From Rubrivivax sp. (GTDB taxonomy: Bacteria > Pseudomonadota > Gammaproteobacteria > Burkholderiales > Burkholderiaceae_C), in assembly GCA_022843905.1 (NCBI GenBank), contig JALHMT010000021.1, forward strand, positions 32,819 to 96,818: 64,000 nt of DNA, read 5' to 3'. Position numbers and translations under genes: made by a program. The notes beneath the pieces were generated by a model. The model was not told the origin of the DNA, made no database searches, and worked only from the letters and a program-made list of their open reading frames with translations. Every line of letters starts with the position of its first letter. Positions within the stretch are counted from its first letter, which is position 1. Below are positions 7,457 through 18,281 of the stretch, piece by piece.

Positions 7457-9064
7457 ATGGACCGACGTGACTTTCTCTCCGGCACCGCCGCCTCTTCGCT
7501 GGCCCTGGGCGGGCTGCCGCTGCCGGCTGCGGCGCAGGCCCGGCCCAAGGACGTGCTGATCGTCGCCAACGAGTTCGGCCCCAACTCGCTGGACATCCAC
7601 ACCGTGGGCGCCAACCGGCCCAGCTACGGCGTGAGCTGGCTGTGCTACGACCGCCTGATGACCTACGGCAAGCGCACGCTGCCCGATGGCCGCGTGGCCT
7701 ACGACCGCAACAAGCTCGAACCCGAACTGGCCGAGAGCTGGCAGATGGCGCCCGACGGCATGTCGGTGGTGTTCAAGCTGCGCAAGAACGCGAAGTTCCA
7801 CGACGGCACGCCGGTGACGGCCAAGGACGTCAAGTGGAGCATGGAGCGCGCCATCGCCGCCGGCGGCTTCCCCACCTTCCAGATGGGCGCCGGCTCGCTG
7901 GAAAAGCCCGAGCAGTTCGAGGTGGTGGACGACCACACCTTCCGCGTCAAGTTCATCCGCAAGGACAAGCTGACGATGAACAACCTGGCGGTGGTGGTGC
8001 CCTGCGTCTACAACAGCGAGCTGGTGAAGAAGAACGCCACCGCGCAGGACCCCTGGGGCCTGGCCTGGACGCGCAACAACGTGGCCGGCGGCGGCGCCTA
8101 CAAGGTGGAGAGCTTTCGCGCGGGGCAGGAGATCGTCTACGTGCGCTACGACGACTGGAAGAGCGGCCCGCTGCCCACGCTGCGCCGCATCGTCCAGCGT
8201 GACGTGCCCAACGCCGGCAACCGCCGCGCGCTGCTGCTCAAGGGCGACATCGACATCACCTACGACCTGCCGCCCAAGGACTTCAGCGAACTGGCGCAGC
8301 CCGGCAGCGCGGTCAAGGTGAGCAGCACGCCCATCGAGAACGCCATGTTCTACCTGGGCATGAACACCACCAAGGCGCCCTTCGACAACCCGAAGGTGCG
8401 CCAGGCCGTGGCCTGGGTGCTGCCCTACGACAAGATGTTCGACAACGCGCTCTACGGGCGCGCAGCCAAGCTGTACGGCGCCACCGGGCCGGTGAAGACC
8501 ATCGCCTGGCCGCAACCCACGGCCTACAGGACCGACGTGGCCAAGGCCCGGGCCCTGCTGGCCGAAGCCGGCTACCCGAACGGCTTCGAGACCACGCTGA
8601 GCTTCGACCTGGGCGGCGCCACCGTCGGCGAGCCGATGGCCGTGCTGACGCAGGAGGCGCTGGCCTCCATCGGCATCAAGACCCAGATCAACAAGATCCC
8701 GGGCGCCACCTGGCGTTCGGCCCTGTTGAAGAAGGACATGCCGATGATCATCAACCGCTTCGGCGGCTGGCTCGACTTCCCCGAGTACTTCTTCTACTGG
8801 TGCTACCACGGTCAGAACGCCGTGTTCAACACCATGAGCTACCAGAACCCCAAGCTCGACAAGATGATCACCAACGCGCGCTTCGCCGAGAACAAGTCGA
8901 TCTACGAAAGCTCGGTGCGCGAAATGATCCAGCTCGCCTACGACGAGGTACCGCGCGTGCCGCTGTTCCAGCCCACGATGGACGTGGCCATGCAGAAGAA
9001 CGTCAACGGCTACATGTACTGGTTCCATCTGCAGCCGGACTATCGGCAACTGTCGAAATCATGA
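7457..9064 (+). CDS. ABC transporter substrate-binding protein, dipeptide/oligopeptide family (SBP_bac_5)
   Basis: 535 residues from ATG 7457, chosen because AAGGAG stands six bases upstream; ATGs at 7421 and 7424 lack this. The N-terminus is a twin-arginine signal (MDRRDFLSGTAASSLALGG), so the protein is probably exported folded. The body has family-5 features: LAESWQMAPDGMSVVFKLRKN, then FHDGTPVTAKDVKWS. It is the natural binding protein for the permeases and ATPases at 18278-22233, although about 9 kb of other genes separates them. In this operon it probably binds a ureide or amide rather than a peptide; that is inference from context. Confidence 0.85.
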   Translation: MDRRDFLSGTAASSLALGGLPLPAAAQARPKDVLIVANEFGPNSLDIHTVGANRPSYGVSWLCYDRLMTYGKRTLPDGRVAYDRNKLEPELAESWQMAPDGMSVVFKLRKNAKFHDGTPVTAKDVKWSMERAIAAGGFPTFQMGAGSLEKPEQFEVVDDHTFRVKFIRKDKLTMNNLAVVVPCVYNSELVKKNATAQDPWGLAWTRNNVAGGGAYKVESFRAGQEIVYVRYDDWKSGPLPTLRRIVQRDVPNAGNRRALLLKGDIDITYDLPPKDFSELAQPGSAVKVSSTPIENAMFYLGMNTTKAPFDNPKVRQAVAWVLPYDKMFDNALYGRAAKLYGATGPVKTIAWPQPTAYRTDVAKARALLAEAGYPNGFETTLSFDLGGATVGEPMAVLTQEALASIGIKTQINKIPGATWRSALLKKDMPMIINRFGGWLDFPEYFFYWCYHGQNAVFNTMSYQNPKLDKMITNARFAENKSIYESSVREMIQLAYDEVPRVPLFQPTMDVAMQKNVNGYMYWFHLQPDYRQLSKS

Positions 9065-9140
9065 CCACCCCCTACGGCCTTCGGCCGCCCCCTCAAGGGG
9101 GCAACCCCAGCGGCCCGGCAAAGCCGGCCCGCGGCGTTTG
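9065..9140. repeat. GC-rich three-stem intergenic repeat
   Basis: Three hairpins follow each other: CGGCCTTCGGCCG (9075-9087), CCCCCTCAAGGGGG (9088-9101) and CCGGCAAAGCCGG (about 9115-9127). The same arrangement recurs at 20173-20250 and, degenerately, at 5415-5470. Such elements are common between genes in Burkholderiales. This one lies inside the operon between the binding-protein gene and atzG and could affect mRNA decay. Confidence 0.6.
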
Positions 9141-9180
9141 CTTGATGGCTCTTGTGGTCGATTGAACGAGGAAGCGTGAC

Positions 9181-9372
9181 ATGGATGTTGAAGCCTACGT
9201 CGACGCCGCCGCAGCGGCCCTGGGCCTGACGCTGGCGCCCGATCACCGCCCGGGGGTGATCCGCTACTTCCAGCTCGCCGCCTCGATGGCGCCGCGCGTG
9301 ATGGACTTTCCGCTCACGCCGGCCGACGAGTCGGGCAACGTGTTCGTGCCGGTGGAGGCACCCAAGGCATGA
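9181..9372 (+). CDS. atzG: AtzG-like small subunit (DUF4089)
   Basis: 63 residues from ATG 9181, with GAGGAAG upstream. The length, the [17 protein letters not shown] start and the [19 protein letters not shown] helix match AtzG, the small GatC-like partner that stabilises the amidase AtzE; HpxX of the oxalurate pathway is of the same kind. The stop overlaps the start of the amidase gene (ATGA), as expected for subunits made in equal amounts. Such short genes are easily missed, but the family match and the coupling to atzE make this one firm. Confidence 0.85.
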   Translation: MDVEAYVDAAAAALGLTLAPDHRPGVIRYFQLAASMAPRVMDFPLTPADESGNVFVPVEAPKA

Positions 9373-10706
9373 AAGCCCTTGCCGCCGTACAGGCCAGCCT
9401 CGACCGCATCGCGGCCACCGACGGCCGCGTCAATGCCTTCACCGCGGTGCTGGCCGAGCGCGCGCTGACGCGTGCCGAAGCCATCGACCGCGACGGCCAT
9501 GCCGGGCCGCTGGCCGGCGTGCCCTTCGCGGTGAAGAACCTCTTCGACATCGACGGCCTCATCACGCTGGCGGGCTCGAAGATCGAACGCGACGGCAGGC
9601 CGGCGCGCAGCGACGCGGTGCTGGTGCAGCGCCTGGAAGCTGCAGGTGGCGTGCTGGTGGGCGGGCTGAACATGGACGAGTACGCCTACGGCTTCACCAC
9701 CGAGAACTCGCACGAAGGCCCGACCTGCAACCCGCACGACCTGTCGCGCATCGCCGGTGGGTCCTCGGGCGGCTCGGCCGCCGCGGTGGCCGCGGGGCAG
9801 GTGCCGCTGACGCTGGGCAGCGACACCAACGGCTCCATCCGGGTGCCCGCGTCGCTGTGCGGCGTGTTCGGCCTGAAGCCCACCTTCGGCCGCCTGCCGC
9901 GCACCGGCACCTATCCCTTTGTCGCCAGTCTCGACCACCTCGGCCCTTTCGCGCGGTCCACACGCGAGCTCGTGCTGGCGTACGACGCGATGCAGGGCCA
10001 CGATGCCCACGACCCGGCCTGCAACCCGCGCGCGGGCGAACCGGTGATGCCGATGCTGGTGCGCGGCACCGACGGCCTGCGCGTCGGCATCCTGGGCGGC
10101 TGGTTCCGCGCCATGGCGCAGCCCGGCGCGCTGGCCGCGGTCGAGCGCGTGGCCTCGGCGCTGGGCTCGCACCGCATCGTCGAATGGCCCGAGGTCGACC
10201 GCGCGCGCGCTGCCGCCTTCATCATCACCAACAACGAGGGCGCGAGCCTGCACCTGCACGACCTGCAGACGAGGCCGCAGGACTTCGAGCCGCTGTCGCG
10301 CGACCGTTTCCTGGCCGGTGCGCTGCTGCCGGCGGCCTGGGTCAACCAGGCCCAGCGCCTGCGCCACTGGTTCGCGCGCCAGGTGGCCGAGTCCTTCCGC
10401 GACGTCGACGTGCTGCTGGCCCCGGCCACGCCTTGCACGGCACCGGCCATCGGCACCGAGTGGCTGGACATCGCCGGCCAGCGCTTGCCGGCGCGCGCCA
10501 GCATGGGCCTGCTCACCCAGCCCGTTTCCTGCATCGGCCTGCCCGTGGCCACCGTGCCCGTGTGGGGCTGCGACAGCGCAGCGCCGCACCTGCCCATCGG
10601 TGTGCAGATCATCGCCGCGCCCTGGCGCGAAGACCTCTGCCTGCGCGTGTCGCAGGCCCTCGAAACGGCCGGCGTGGTGCACGCGCCCCTGGCCAAGGAC
10701 CTCTGA
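9369..10706 (+). CDS. atzE: AtzE-family amidase (1-carboxybiuret hydrolase-like)
   Basis: 445 residues. The amidase-signature triad is intact: Lys56 (FAVKNLFD), the serine motif GGSSGGS (130-136) and nucleophile Ser156 ([10 protein letters not shown]). AtzE hydrolyses 1-carboxybiuret to dicarboxyurea plus ammonia in cyanuric acid catabolism. The close relative HpxY works in oxalurate metabolism, and sequence reading alone cannot separate them. The gene is coupled to atzG by ATGA and is followed two bases later by the HpxZ/AtzH partner. An allophanate hydrolase and a biuret hydrolase in the same operon favour the carboxybiuret reading. Confidence 0.85.
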   Translation: MKALAAVQASLDRIAATDGRVNAFTAVLAERALTRAEAIDRDGHAGPLAGVPFAVKNLFDIDGLITLAGSKIERDGRPARSDAVLVQRLEAAGGVLVGGLNMDEYAYGFTTENSHEGPTCNPHDLSRIAGGSSGGSAAAVAAGQVPLTLGSDTNGSIRVPASLCGVFGLKPTFGRLPRTGTYPFVASLDHLGPFARSTRELVLAYDAMQGHDAHDPACNPRAGEPVMPMLVRGTDGLRVGILGGWFRAMAQPGALAAVERVASALGSHRIVEWPEVDRARAAAFIITNNEGASLHLHDLQTRPQDFEPLSRDRFLAGALLPAAWVNQAQRLRHWFARQVAESFRDVDVLLAPATPCTAPAIGTEWLDIAGQRLPARASMGLLTQPVSCIGLPVATVPVWGCDSAAPHLPIGVQIIAAPWREDLCLRVSQALETAGVVHAPLAKDL

Positions 10707-10708
10707 CC

Positions 10709-11083
10709 ATGGACATCAACCTCCCAGACGTTCACGCCGAGATGACGGCCGCCTTCGCGCGCTACGAAGACGCCCTGGTGAACAACCGCGTCGAGGTGCT
10801 CGACGAGCTCTTCTGGTCCAGCCCGCACACCGTGCGCTACGGCGTGGGCGAGAACCTGTACGGCATCGACGAGATCCGTGCCTTCCGCCTGGCGCGCCCC
10901 AGCGTCGGGCTGGCCCGGACCATCGACCGGACCGTCATCACCACCTACGGACGCGACTTCGCCACCGCGATGACCCTGTTCCAGCGCGAGGGCAGCACCA
11001 AGACCGGCCGCCAGAGCCAGACCTGGGTGCGCCTGCCCGAAGGCTGGCGCGTGGTGGCCGCGCACGTCAGCCTGATGGCCTGA
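10709..11083 (+). CDS. HpxZ/AtzH-family NTF2-like protein (DUF3225)
   Basis: 124 residues from ATG 10709, two bases after the atzE stop. The sequence is a SnoaL/NTF2-like fold: [21 protein letters not shown], then [17 protein letters not shown] and the C-terminal [19 protein letters not shown]. Relatives stand next to AtzE-type amidases in triazine clusters (AtzH) and oxalurate clusters (HpxZ). Their biochemical role is not settled, so I describe this as an accessory protein of the amidase pair. Its presence shows that the atzG-atzE-atzH (hpxXYZ) block has moved as a unit. Confidence 0.8.
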   Translation: MDINLPDVHAEMTAAFARYEDALVNNRVEVLDELFWSSPHTVRYGVGENLYGIDEIRAFRLARPSVGLARTIDRTVITTYGRDFATAMTLFQREGSTKTGRQSQTWVRLPEGWRVVAAHVSLMA

Positions 11084-11138
11084 GGCCACGCATCCCGGTC
11101 CCCCGATTCCCTGTCCGCACTCCTCGAAAGGAAGCCTC

Positions 11139-12284
11139 ATGAACCACGATCCAGACTTCGGCGCCGACAGCGCCCACGCCGCGGCCCGTCGCCGCCTGCT
11201 CGCCGGTGGTGCGCTGGCCGGTGCCTCGCTGGCCCTGCCCGGCGCGCTGCGCTCGGCGCTGGCCCAGGCCCCCATCACCGTGGGCATCATCTACGTCGGC
11301 CCGCGCGACGACTTCGGCTACAACCAGGCGCACGCCGAGGCGGCAGCGCAGCTGAAGAAGGTGGCCGGCGTCAAGGTCGTCGAGGAAGAGAACGTGCCCG
11401 AGACGCAGGCCGTGCAGAAGAGCATGCAGGGCATGATCTCGCAGGACGGCGCCACGCTGCTCTTTCCCACCTCGTTCGGCTACTTCGATCCGCACATCCT
11501 GGCGCTGGCGCCGAAGAACGAGAAGGTGCGCTTCGCGCATTGCGGCGGCCTGTGGAACGAGGCCAAGCACCCGAAGAACGCCGGCAGCTTCTTCGGCTAC
11601 ATCGACGAGGCGCAGTACCTCAACGGCGTCATCGCCGGCCACATGAGCAAGAGCAAGAAGCTCGGCTTCGTGGCCGCCAAGCCCATCCCGCAGGTGCTGC
11701 GCAACATCAACGCGTACACGATGGGCGCGCGCTCGGTCGACCCCAAGATCACCACCACCGTCATCTTCACCGGCGACTGGAGCATGCCGGTGAAGGAAGC
11801 CGAGGCCACCAACAGCCTGTCGGACCAGGGCGTGGACGTATTCACCATGCACGTCGACGGCCCCAAGGTGGTGGTGGAGACTGCGGCGCGGCGCGGCAAG
11901 ATGGTCTGCGGCTACCACGCCAGCCAGGCCAAGCTGGCCCCGGCGGCCTACCTGACCGGCGCCGAGTGGAACTGGCTGACCGCCTACACGCGCATCGTCG
12001 ACGCCGCACGCACCGGCAAGCCGCACCCCAACTTCGTGCGCGGCGGCCTGCGCGACGGCTTCGTGAAGTCCTCGCCCTACGGTGCCTCGGTCAGCGAAGG
12101 CGCCCGCAAGAACGCCGAGGCCGTTCGCGCCAGGATGATGGCCGGCACGTTCGACATCTTCGGCGGCGAGCTGAAGGACAACACGGGCAAGGTGGTCATC
12201 CCCAAGGGCAAGGTCTTCAAGCAGACCGACCTCGAGCTCGAGTCGATGAACTACCTCGTTGAAGGCGTCATAGGCAAGGCCTGA
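11139..12284 (+). CDS. BMP-family ABC transporter substrate-binding protein
   Basis: 381 residues. A twin-arginine-like signal (AARRRLLAGGALAGASLALPG) precedes the mature start APITVGIIYVGPRDDFGYNQAH, the usual opening of the BMP (basic membrane protein / nucleoside-binding) family. Further family marks are GMISQDGATLLFPTSFGYFD and the C-terminal ELKDNTGKVVIPKG. Family members bind purine nucleosides, riboflavin or other ring-shaped compounds. Two matching permeases follow at once and the matching ATPase lies 4 kb further on. In this operon the ligand is likely a ureide or nitrogen-rich ring compound, which is inference. Confidence 0.85.
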   Translation: MNHDPDFGADSAHAAARRRLLAGGALAGASLALPGALRSALAQAPITVGIIYVGPRDDFGYNQAHAEAAAQLKKVAGVKVVEEENVPETQAVQKSMQGMISQDGATLLFPTSFGYFDPHILALAPKNEKVRFAHCGGLWNEAKHPKNAGSFFGYIDEAQYLNGVIAGHMSKSKKLGFVAAKPIPQVLRNINAYTMGARSVDPKITTTVIFTGDWSMPVKEAEATNSLSDQGVDVFTMHVDGPKVVVETAARRGKMVCGYHASQAKLAPAAYLTGAEWNWLTAYTRIVDAARTGKPHPNFVRGGLRDGFVKSSPYGASVSEGARKNAEAVRARMMAGTFDIFGGELKDNTGKVVIPKGKVFKQTDLELESMNYLVEGVIGKA

Positions 12285-12294
12285 GGCCGCAGCC

Positions 12295-13380
12295 ATGTCC
12301 GACTGGCGAGACACCGCCGAGAGCTTCGCGCTGCCGATCCTGGCGCTGGTCGGCGGCCTGCTCGCCTTCGGCGTGTTCGTCTGGTTCGGCGGGCACGACC
12401 CGGTCGAGGCCTGGACGCTGTTGTTCAGGGGCGCCTTCGGTGATGCCTTCTCGCTGCAGAACACGCTGACGCGGGCCGCGCCGCTGATGCTGACCGCCCT
12501 GTGCGTGGCGCTGCCGGCGCGCGCGGGGTTGACCATCATCGGCGGTGAAGGCGCGCTGGTGGTGGGTGGCCTGGCCTGTGCCGCGCTGCCTTACGCCATG
12601 GCCCTGCCGAGCGGCATGGCCGGCTCGGCGATGGTGCTCGCGGCCTCGGCCGCCGCCGGCGCGGCCTGGATCGCGCTGGCTGGCGTGCTGCGCCAGTGGC
12701 GCGGTGTCAACGAGACCATCTCCAGCCTGCTGCTGGGCTACATCGCGATCTCGCTGTTCAAGCACTTCGTCGAAGGCCCGCTGCGCGATCCGGCCAGCCT
12801 GAACAAGCCCTCGACGCTGCCGCTGGACGAGAGCATCCGCATCGGCGCCATCGCCGGCTACGACGTGCACTGGGGCCTGGCCTTCGGGGTGGTGTTGTGC
12901 ATCCTGGCCGCGTTGTGGCTGGGCGCCAGCACGCACGGCTTCGCCACGCGCGTGGTGGGCGGCAACCTGCGCGCGGCGCAGCTCGTCGGCCTGCCGGCGC
13001 GGCGGCTCATCGTCACGGCCTGCGCCCTGGGCGGCGCTGCGGCGGGACTGGCTGGCGGCATCGAAGTCGCGGCGGTGCACACGGCGGCCAACGCGTCCAT
13101 CATCGCCGGCCTCGGCTACACCGGCATCCTCGTCAGCTTCGTGGCGAGGCACCACCCGCTGGCCATCATCCCCGTGGCCATCCTGTTCGGCGGCTTCCTG
13201 GCCGCCGGCAGCCTGCTGCAGCGGCGCATGGGCCTGCCCGATGCCTCGGTGCAGGTGCTGATGGGCTTCAGCTTCGTGATCATCCTGGCCAGCGAGGCGC
13301 TGCGCGGGCGGCTCTTCGGGCTGCTGGCGTTCAAGGTGGCCACCCCGGCACCGGTCGCCGGCAAGGGGGCGACCTCATGA
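12295..13380 (+). CDS. ABC transporter permease (BMP/nucleoside type, first subunit)
   Basis: 361 residues with about eight to ten hydrophobic segments. It contains the branched-chain/ribose-type permease tract (LPARAGLTIIGGEGALVVGG, then VNETISSLLLGYIAI) and the C-terminal GFLAAGSLLQRRMGLP typical of the longer permease of BMP-family importers (YufP/NupP type). It follows the binding-protein gene by ten bases and overlaps the second permease (ATGA at 13377-13380). The two permeases should form the heterodimeric inner-membrane channel of the importer powered by the ATPase at 16052. Confidence 0.85.
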   Translation: MSDWRDTAESFALPILALVGGLLAFGVFVWFGGHDPVEAWTLLFRGAFGDAFSLQNTLTRAAPLMLTALCVALPARAGLTIIGGEGALVVGGLACAALPYAMALPSGMAGSAMVLAASAAAGAAWIALAGVLRQWRGVNETISSLLLGYIAISLFKHFVEGPLRDPASLNKPSTLPLDESIRIGAIAGYDVHWGLAFGVVLCILAALWLGASTHGFATRVVGGNLRAAQLVGLPARRLIVTACALGGAAAGLAGGIEVAAVHTAANASIIAGLGYTGILVSFVARHHPLAIIPVAILFGGFLAAGSLLQRRMGLPDASVQVLMGFSFVIILASEALRGRLFGLLAFKVATPAPVAGKGATS

Positions 13381-14297
13381 CGGACTTCGCCGTCTGGGAC
13401 GTGCTGCTGGCGGTGATCGGCGGCGCGGTGCGCGTGGGCACGCCTTTCCTGTTCGTGAGCCTGGGCGAGTGCCTGACCGAGAAGTCGGGCCGCATCAACC
13501 TGGGCCTGGAAGGCGTGCTGGTGTTCTCGGCCATGGCCGGTTTCGGCGGCGCCTACCTCAGCGGGCTGTGGTGGGTGGGCGTGCTGCTGGCGGGCCTGAG
13601 CGGCGCCTTGATCGCACTGCTGCACGGCCTGGTGTGTTCGCTGCCGCGCGTCAACGACATCGCCGCGGGCATCGCCATCATGCTGCTGGGTGCGGGCCTG
13701 GCCTTCTACCTGGGCAAGCCGCTGATCCAGCCGCAGGCGCCGCAGATTCCTTCCCTGTCGCTGGGCGCCTGGAGCGACAACGGCGCCGTGGTCTCGGCGC
13801 TGAACATCAACGTGCTGTTCCCCATCGGCGCGGCATTGGCGCTCCTGTTGACCTGGGCCTTCGCCAACACACGCTGGGGCCTGCTGGTGCGCATGGTGGG
13901 CGACTCGGCCGACGCGGCGCGCGCGCTGGGCACCTCGGTCAACGGCGTGCGCATCGCGGCCACCTCGGCGGGTGGTTTCATCGCCGGGCTGGGCGGCGCG
14001 TCGCTGTCGCTGTACTACCCGGGCAGCTGGAACGAAGGCCTGTCCAGCGGCCAGGGCCTGATCGCCGTGGCGCTGGTGATCTTCGCGCGCTGGCACCCGG
14101 TGCGCTGCCTGTGGGCGGCGCTGCTGTTCGGCGGCGCGGGTGCGCTGGGGCCGGCGCTGCAGTCGGTGGGCGTCAGCGGCGGCTACTACCTCTTCAACGC
14201 CGTGCCCTATGCGCTGACGCTGGCCATCCTGGTGTGGAGCTGCTCGCCGCGCCGTGCGGTCCAGGGCGCGCCGATGGAACTGACGGTCAATCGATAG
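13377..14297 (+). CDS. ABC transporter permease (BMP/nucleoside type, second subunit)
   Basis: 306 residues from ATG 13377, which overlaps the stop of the first permease. Hydrophobic throughout, with the family tract CLTEKSGRINLGLEGVLVFS near the N-terminus and RALGTSVNGVRIAATSAGGFIAGLGGA in the second half, where the coupling helix contacts the ATPase. This is the shorter permease (YufQ/NupQ type) of BMP importers. The formamidase gene begins 23 bases further on, behind its own AGGAG ribosome site. Confidence 0.85.
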   Translation: MTDFAVWDVLLAVIGGAVRVGTPFLFVSLGECLTEKSGRINLGLEGVLVFSAMAGFGGAYLSGLWWVGVLLAGLSGALIALLHGLVCSLPRVNDIAAGIAIMLLGAGLAFYLGKPLIQPQAPQIPSLSLGAWSDNGAVVSALNINVLFPIGAALALLLTWAFANTRWGLLVRMVGDSADAARALGTSVNGVRIAATSAGGFIAGLGGASLSLYYPGSWNEGLSSGQGLIAVALVIFARWHPVRCLWAALLFGGAGALGPALQSVGVSGGYYLFNAVPYALTLAILVWSCSPRRAVQGAPMELTVNR

Positions 14298-14320
14298 ACA
14301 ACTTCTGACAGGAGCGGGAC

Positions 14321-15367
14321 ATGAGTGGATTGGGCGGCCTCAACAAGTCACCGAACGGCGTGGTGGTGGGCCTGGTGCAGCTGCAGCTGCCGGTGGTGGA
14401 CACGCCGGCGCAGTTGAAGGCCCAGGCCGCGCGCATCTGCGCGATGGTGGGCAAGGCGCGGCGCAATCTCGGCACGATGGACCTGGTGGTCTTTCCGGAG
14501 TACTCGCTGCACGGCCTGAGCATGAGCATCGCGCCCGAGCTGATGTGCACGATGGACGGCCCCGAGGTCGCGTCCTTCCAGGCCGCCTGCACCGAGCACC
14601 GCATCTGGGGCTGCTTCTCCATCATGGAAGCCAACCCCGGCGGCAGCCCCTACAACACCGGCATCATCATCGATGACACGGGCACGGTGCGCCTGTACTA
14701 CCGCAAGCTGCATCCCTGGGTGCCGGTGGAAGCCTGGGAGCCCGGCAACATGGGCATCCCCGTGTGCGAGGGCCCGCGCGGCAGCAAGCTGGCGCTGATC
14801 ATCTGCCACGACGGCATGTTCCCCGAGATGGCGCGCGAAGCCGCCTACAAGGGCGCCGAGATCATCCTGCGCACCGCCGGCTACACGGCGCCCATCCGCC
14901 ACGCCTGGAAGATCACCAACCAGGCCAACGCCTTCCAGAACCTGGCGCAGACCGCCAGCGTCTGCCTGTGCGGCAGCGACGGCAGCTTCGATTCGATGGG
15001 CGAGGGCATGTTCTGCAACTTCGACGGCACGGTGATGGTCGAAGGCGGCGGCCGGGCGGACGAGATCATCAGCTGCGAACTGCGGCCCGACCTGGTGCGT
15101 GAAGCGCGCGCGGTGTGGGGCGTGGAGAACAACCCCTACCAGCTCTACCACCGCGGCTACGTGGCCGTGAAGGGCGGCGCGCAGGACTGCCCCTACACCT
15201 TCATGCAGGACATGGTGAAAGGCAGCTACCGCCTGCCCTGGACCGACAGCATCCATGTGACCGACGGCACGCCCTGCGGCTTTGCCGCTCCCACGCGCGC
15301 CTACAAGGGGCCGGAGGCCAACCCCTTGGAAGTCCCCGCCGCTTCGGTGCTGAAGAAGGTGGCCTGA
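14321..15367 (+). CDS. amiF: Formamidase (nitrilase superfamily)
   Basis: 348 residues from ATG 14321 (AGGAG upstream). The carbon-nitrogen hydrolase triad is Glu60 (FPEYS), Lys129 (YRKLHPW) and Cys162 (ICHDGM). The N-terminal [15 protein letters not shown], the [17 protein letters not shown] tract and the C-terminal [11 protein letters not shown] with the preceding [17 protein letters not shown] agree with AmiF-type formamidases rather than longer-chain aliphatic amidases. The reaction expected is formamide to formate plus ammonia. Why an operon for ureides carries it is unclear; it may act on another short amide released in the pathway. The biuH gene follows two bases after its stop. Confidence 0.8.
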   Translation: MSGLGGLNKSPNGVVVGLVQLQLPVVDTPAQLKAQAARICAMVGKARRNLGTMDLVVFPEYSLHGLSMSIAPELMCTMDGPEVASFQAACTEHRIWGCFSIMEANPGGSPYNTGIIIDDTGTVRLYYRKLHPWVPVEAWEPGNMGIPVCEGPRGSKLALIICHDGMFPEMAREAAYKGAEIILRTAGYTAPIRHAWKITNQANAFQNLAQTASVCLCGSDGSFDSMGEGMFCNFDGTVMVEGGGRADEIISCELRPDLVREARAVWGVENNPYQLYHRGYVAVKGGAQDCPYTFMQDMVKGSYRLPWTDSIHVTDGTPCGFAAPTRAYKGPEANPLEVPAASVLKKVA

Positions 15368-15369
15368 CC

Positions 15370-16044
15370 ATGCAGCACGTCGACGCCAACCCGTACCCCT
15401 GGCCCTACGACGGCGACCTCACGCCGGCCAACACGGCGCTGGTGGTCATCGACATGCAGACCGACTTCTGCGGCCACGGCGGCTACGTCGACAAGATGGG
15501 CTACGACCTGTCGCTGACGCGAGCGCCCATCGAGCCCATCGGCCGCCTGATGGCCGCCATGCGCGCCGGCGGCTACACCATCATCCACACGCGCGAAGGC
15601 CACCGGCCCGACCTGAGCGACCTGCCGGCCAACAAGCGCTGGCGCTCGCAGCGCATCGGTGCGGGCATCGGTGACGCCGGCCCCTGCGGCCGCATCCTGG
15701 TGCGCGGCGAGCCGGGTTGGGAGATCATCCCGGAGCTGGCGCCGCGCAAAGGCGAGATCGTGATCGACAAGCCCGGCAAGGGCAGCTTCTGCGCCACCGA
15801 CCTCGAACTTATCCTGCGCACGCGCGGCCTGCGCAACCTGGTGCTCACCGGCATCACCACCGACGTCTGCGTGCACACGACGATGCGCGAGGCCAACGAC
15901 CGCGGCTTCGAGTGCCTGATCGTCGAGGACTGCTGCGGCGCCACCGACCTGGGCAACCACCTGGCCGCCTTGAAGATGGTGACGATGCAGGGCGGCGTGT
16001 TCGGTGCCGTGGCGACGTCGTCCGCCGTCATCGAGGCGCTCTGA
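15370..16044 (+). CDS. biuH: Biuret hydrolase (isochorismatase-like cysteine hydrolase)
   Basis: 224 residues from ATG 15370. The triad of the superfamily is Asp28 (VIDMQTDF), Lys134 (IDKPGKGSF) and Cys167 (TTDVCVHT). Several tracts agree with my memory of the Rhizobium biuret hydrolase: [11 protein letters not shown] at the start, [19 protein letters not shown], and [14 protein letters not shown] near the end, with all three catalytic residues shifted by the same eight positions. BiuH converts biuret to allophanate and ammonia; allophanate is then the substrate of AtzF at the head of the operon. This pair defines a complete route from biuret to ammonia and carbon dioxide. Confidence 0.88.
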   Translation: MQHVDANPYPWPYDGDLTPANTALVVIDMQTDFCGHGGYVDKMGYDLSLTRAPIEPIGRLMAAMRAGGYTIIHTREGHRPDLSDLPANKRWRSQRIGAGIGDAGPCGRILVRGEPGWEIIPELAPRKGEIVIDKPGKGSFCATDLELILRTRGLRNLVLTGITTDVCVHTTMREANDRGFECLIVEDCCGATDLGNHLAALKMVTMQGGVFGAVATSSAVIEAL

Positions 16045-16051
16045 GCCTGCC

Positions 16052-17599
<1,548 letters not shown>

Positions 17600-17609
17600 G
17601 GAACGAGCG

Positions 17610-18281
17610 ATGACCGACCCCTTGACCATCGTCGCGCGCCCCTTTGCGTACCAACTGCCGCCCGGCCAGGCGGCGCTGGTGATCATCGACATGCAGCGCG
17701 ACTTCATCGAGCCGGGCGGCTTCGGTGCCTCGCTGGGCAACGATGTCTCGCGGCTCGAAGCGGCTGTCGGACCCACGCGCGTCCTGCTCGACGCCTGGCG
17801 TGCGCGCGGCTGGCCGGTGGTGCACACGCGTGAATGTCACCTGGCGGACCTGTCGGACCTGCCGCCCGCCAAGCGCGACCGTGGCTCGCCTGCGCTGCGC
17901 ATCGGCGACCCCGGCCCGATGGGCCGGCTGCTGGTGCGCGGCGAGCCGGGCAGCCAGATCGTGCCGTCGCTGGCACCCGTGTCCGGCGAGGTAGTCATCG
18001 ACAAGCCGGGCAAGGGCGCCTTCTACGCCACGCCGCTGCAGGGCGAACTGCAGCGCCTGGGCGTGACGCACCTGGTGTTCGCCGGCGTCACCACCGAGGT
18101 CTGCGTGCAGACCACCATGCGCGAGGCCAACGATCGCGGCTACGAGTGCCTCATCGTCGAGGAAGCCACGGCCAGCTACTTCCCCGAGTTCAAGGCGCAG
18201 GCCATAGCGATGATCGTCGCGCAGGGCGGCATCGTCGGCTGGGCCGCCGGCCTCGACGCCGTGATGGAGTCCCTGCGATGA
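17610..18281 (+). CDS. Second isochorismatase-family cysteine hydrolase, BiuH-like
   Basis: 223 residues. It is a clear paralogue of BiuH in the same operon: Asp27 (IIDMQRDF), Lys132 (IDKPGKGAF) and Cys165 (TTEVCVQT) keep the triad, and [28 protein letters not shown] and [16 protein letters not shown] match in order. It differs in the regions expected to form the substrate pocket: the early segment [11 protein letters not shown] replaces [11 protein letters not shown], and [11 protein letters not shown] replaces [11 protein letters not shown]. It probably hydrolyses a different ureide or carbamoyl compound. The substrate is unknown. The stop overlaps the next start (ATGA). Confidence 0.8.
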   Translation: MTDPLTIVARPFAYQLPPGQAALVIIDMQRDFIEPGGFGASLGNDVSRLEAAVGPTRVLLDAWRARGWPVVHTRECHLADLSDLPPAKRDRGSPALRIGDPGPMGRLLVRGEPGSQIVPSLAPVSGEVVIDKPGKGAFYATPLQGELQRLGVTHLVFAGVTTEVCVQTTMREANDRGYECLIVEEATASYFPEFKAQAIAMIVAQGGIVGWAAGLDAVMESLR

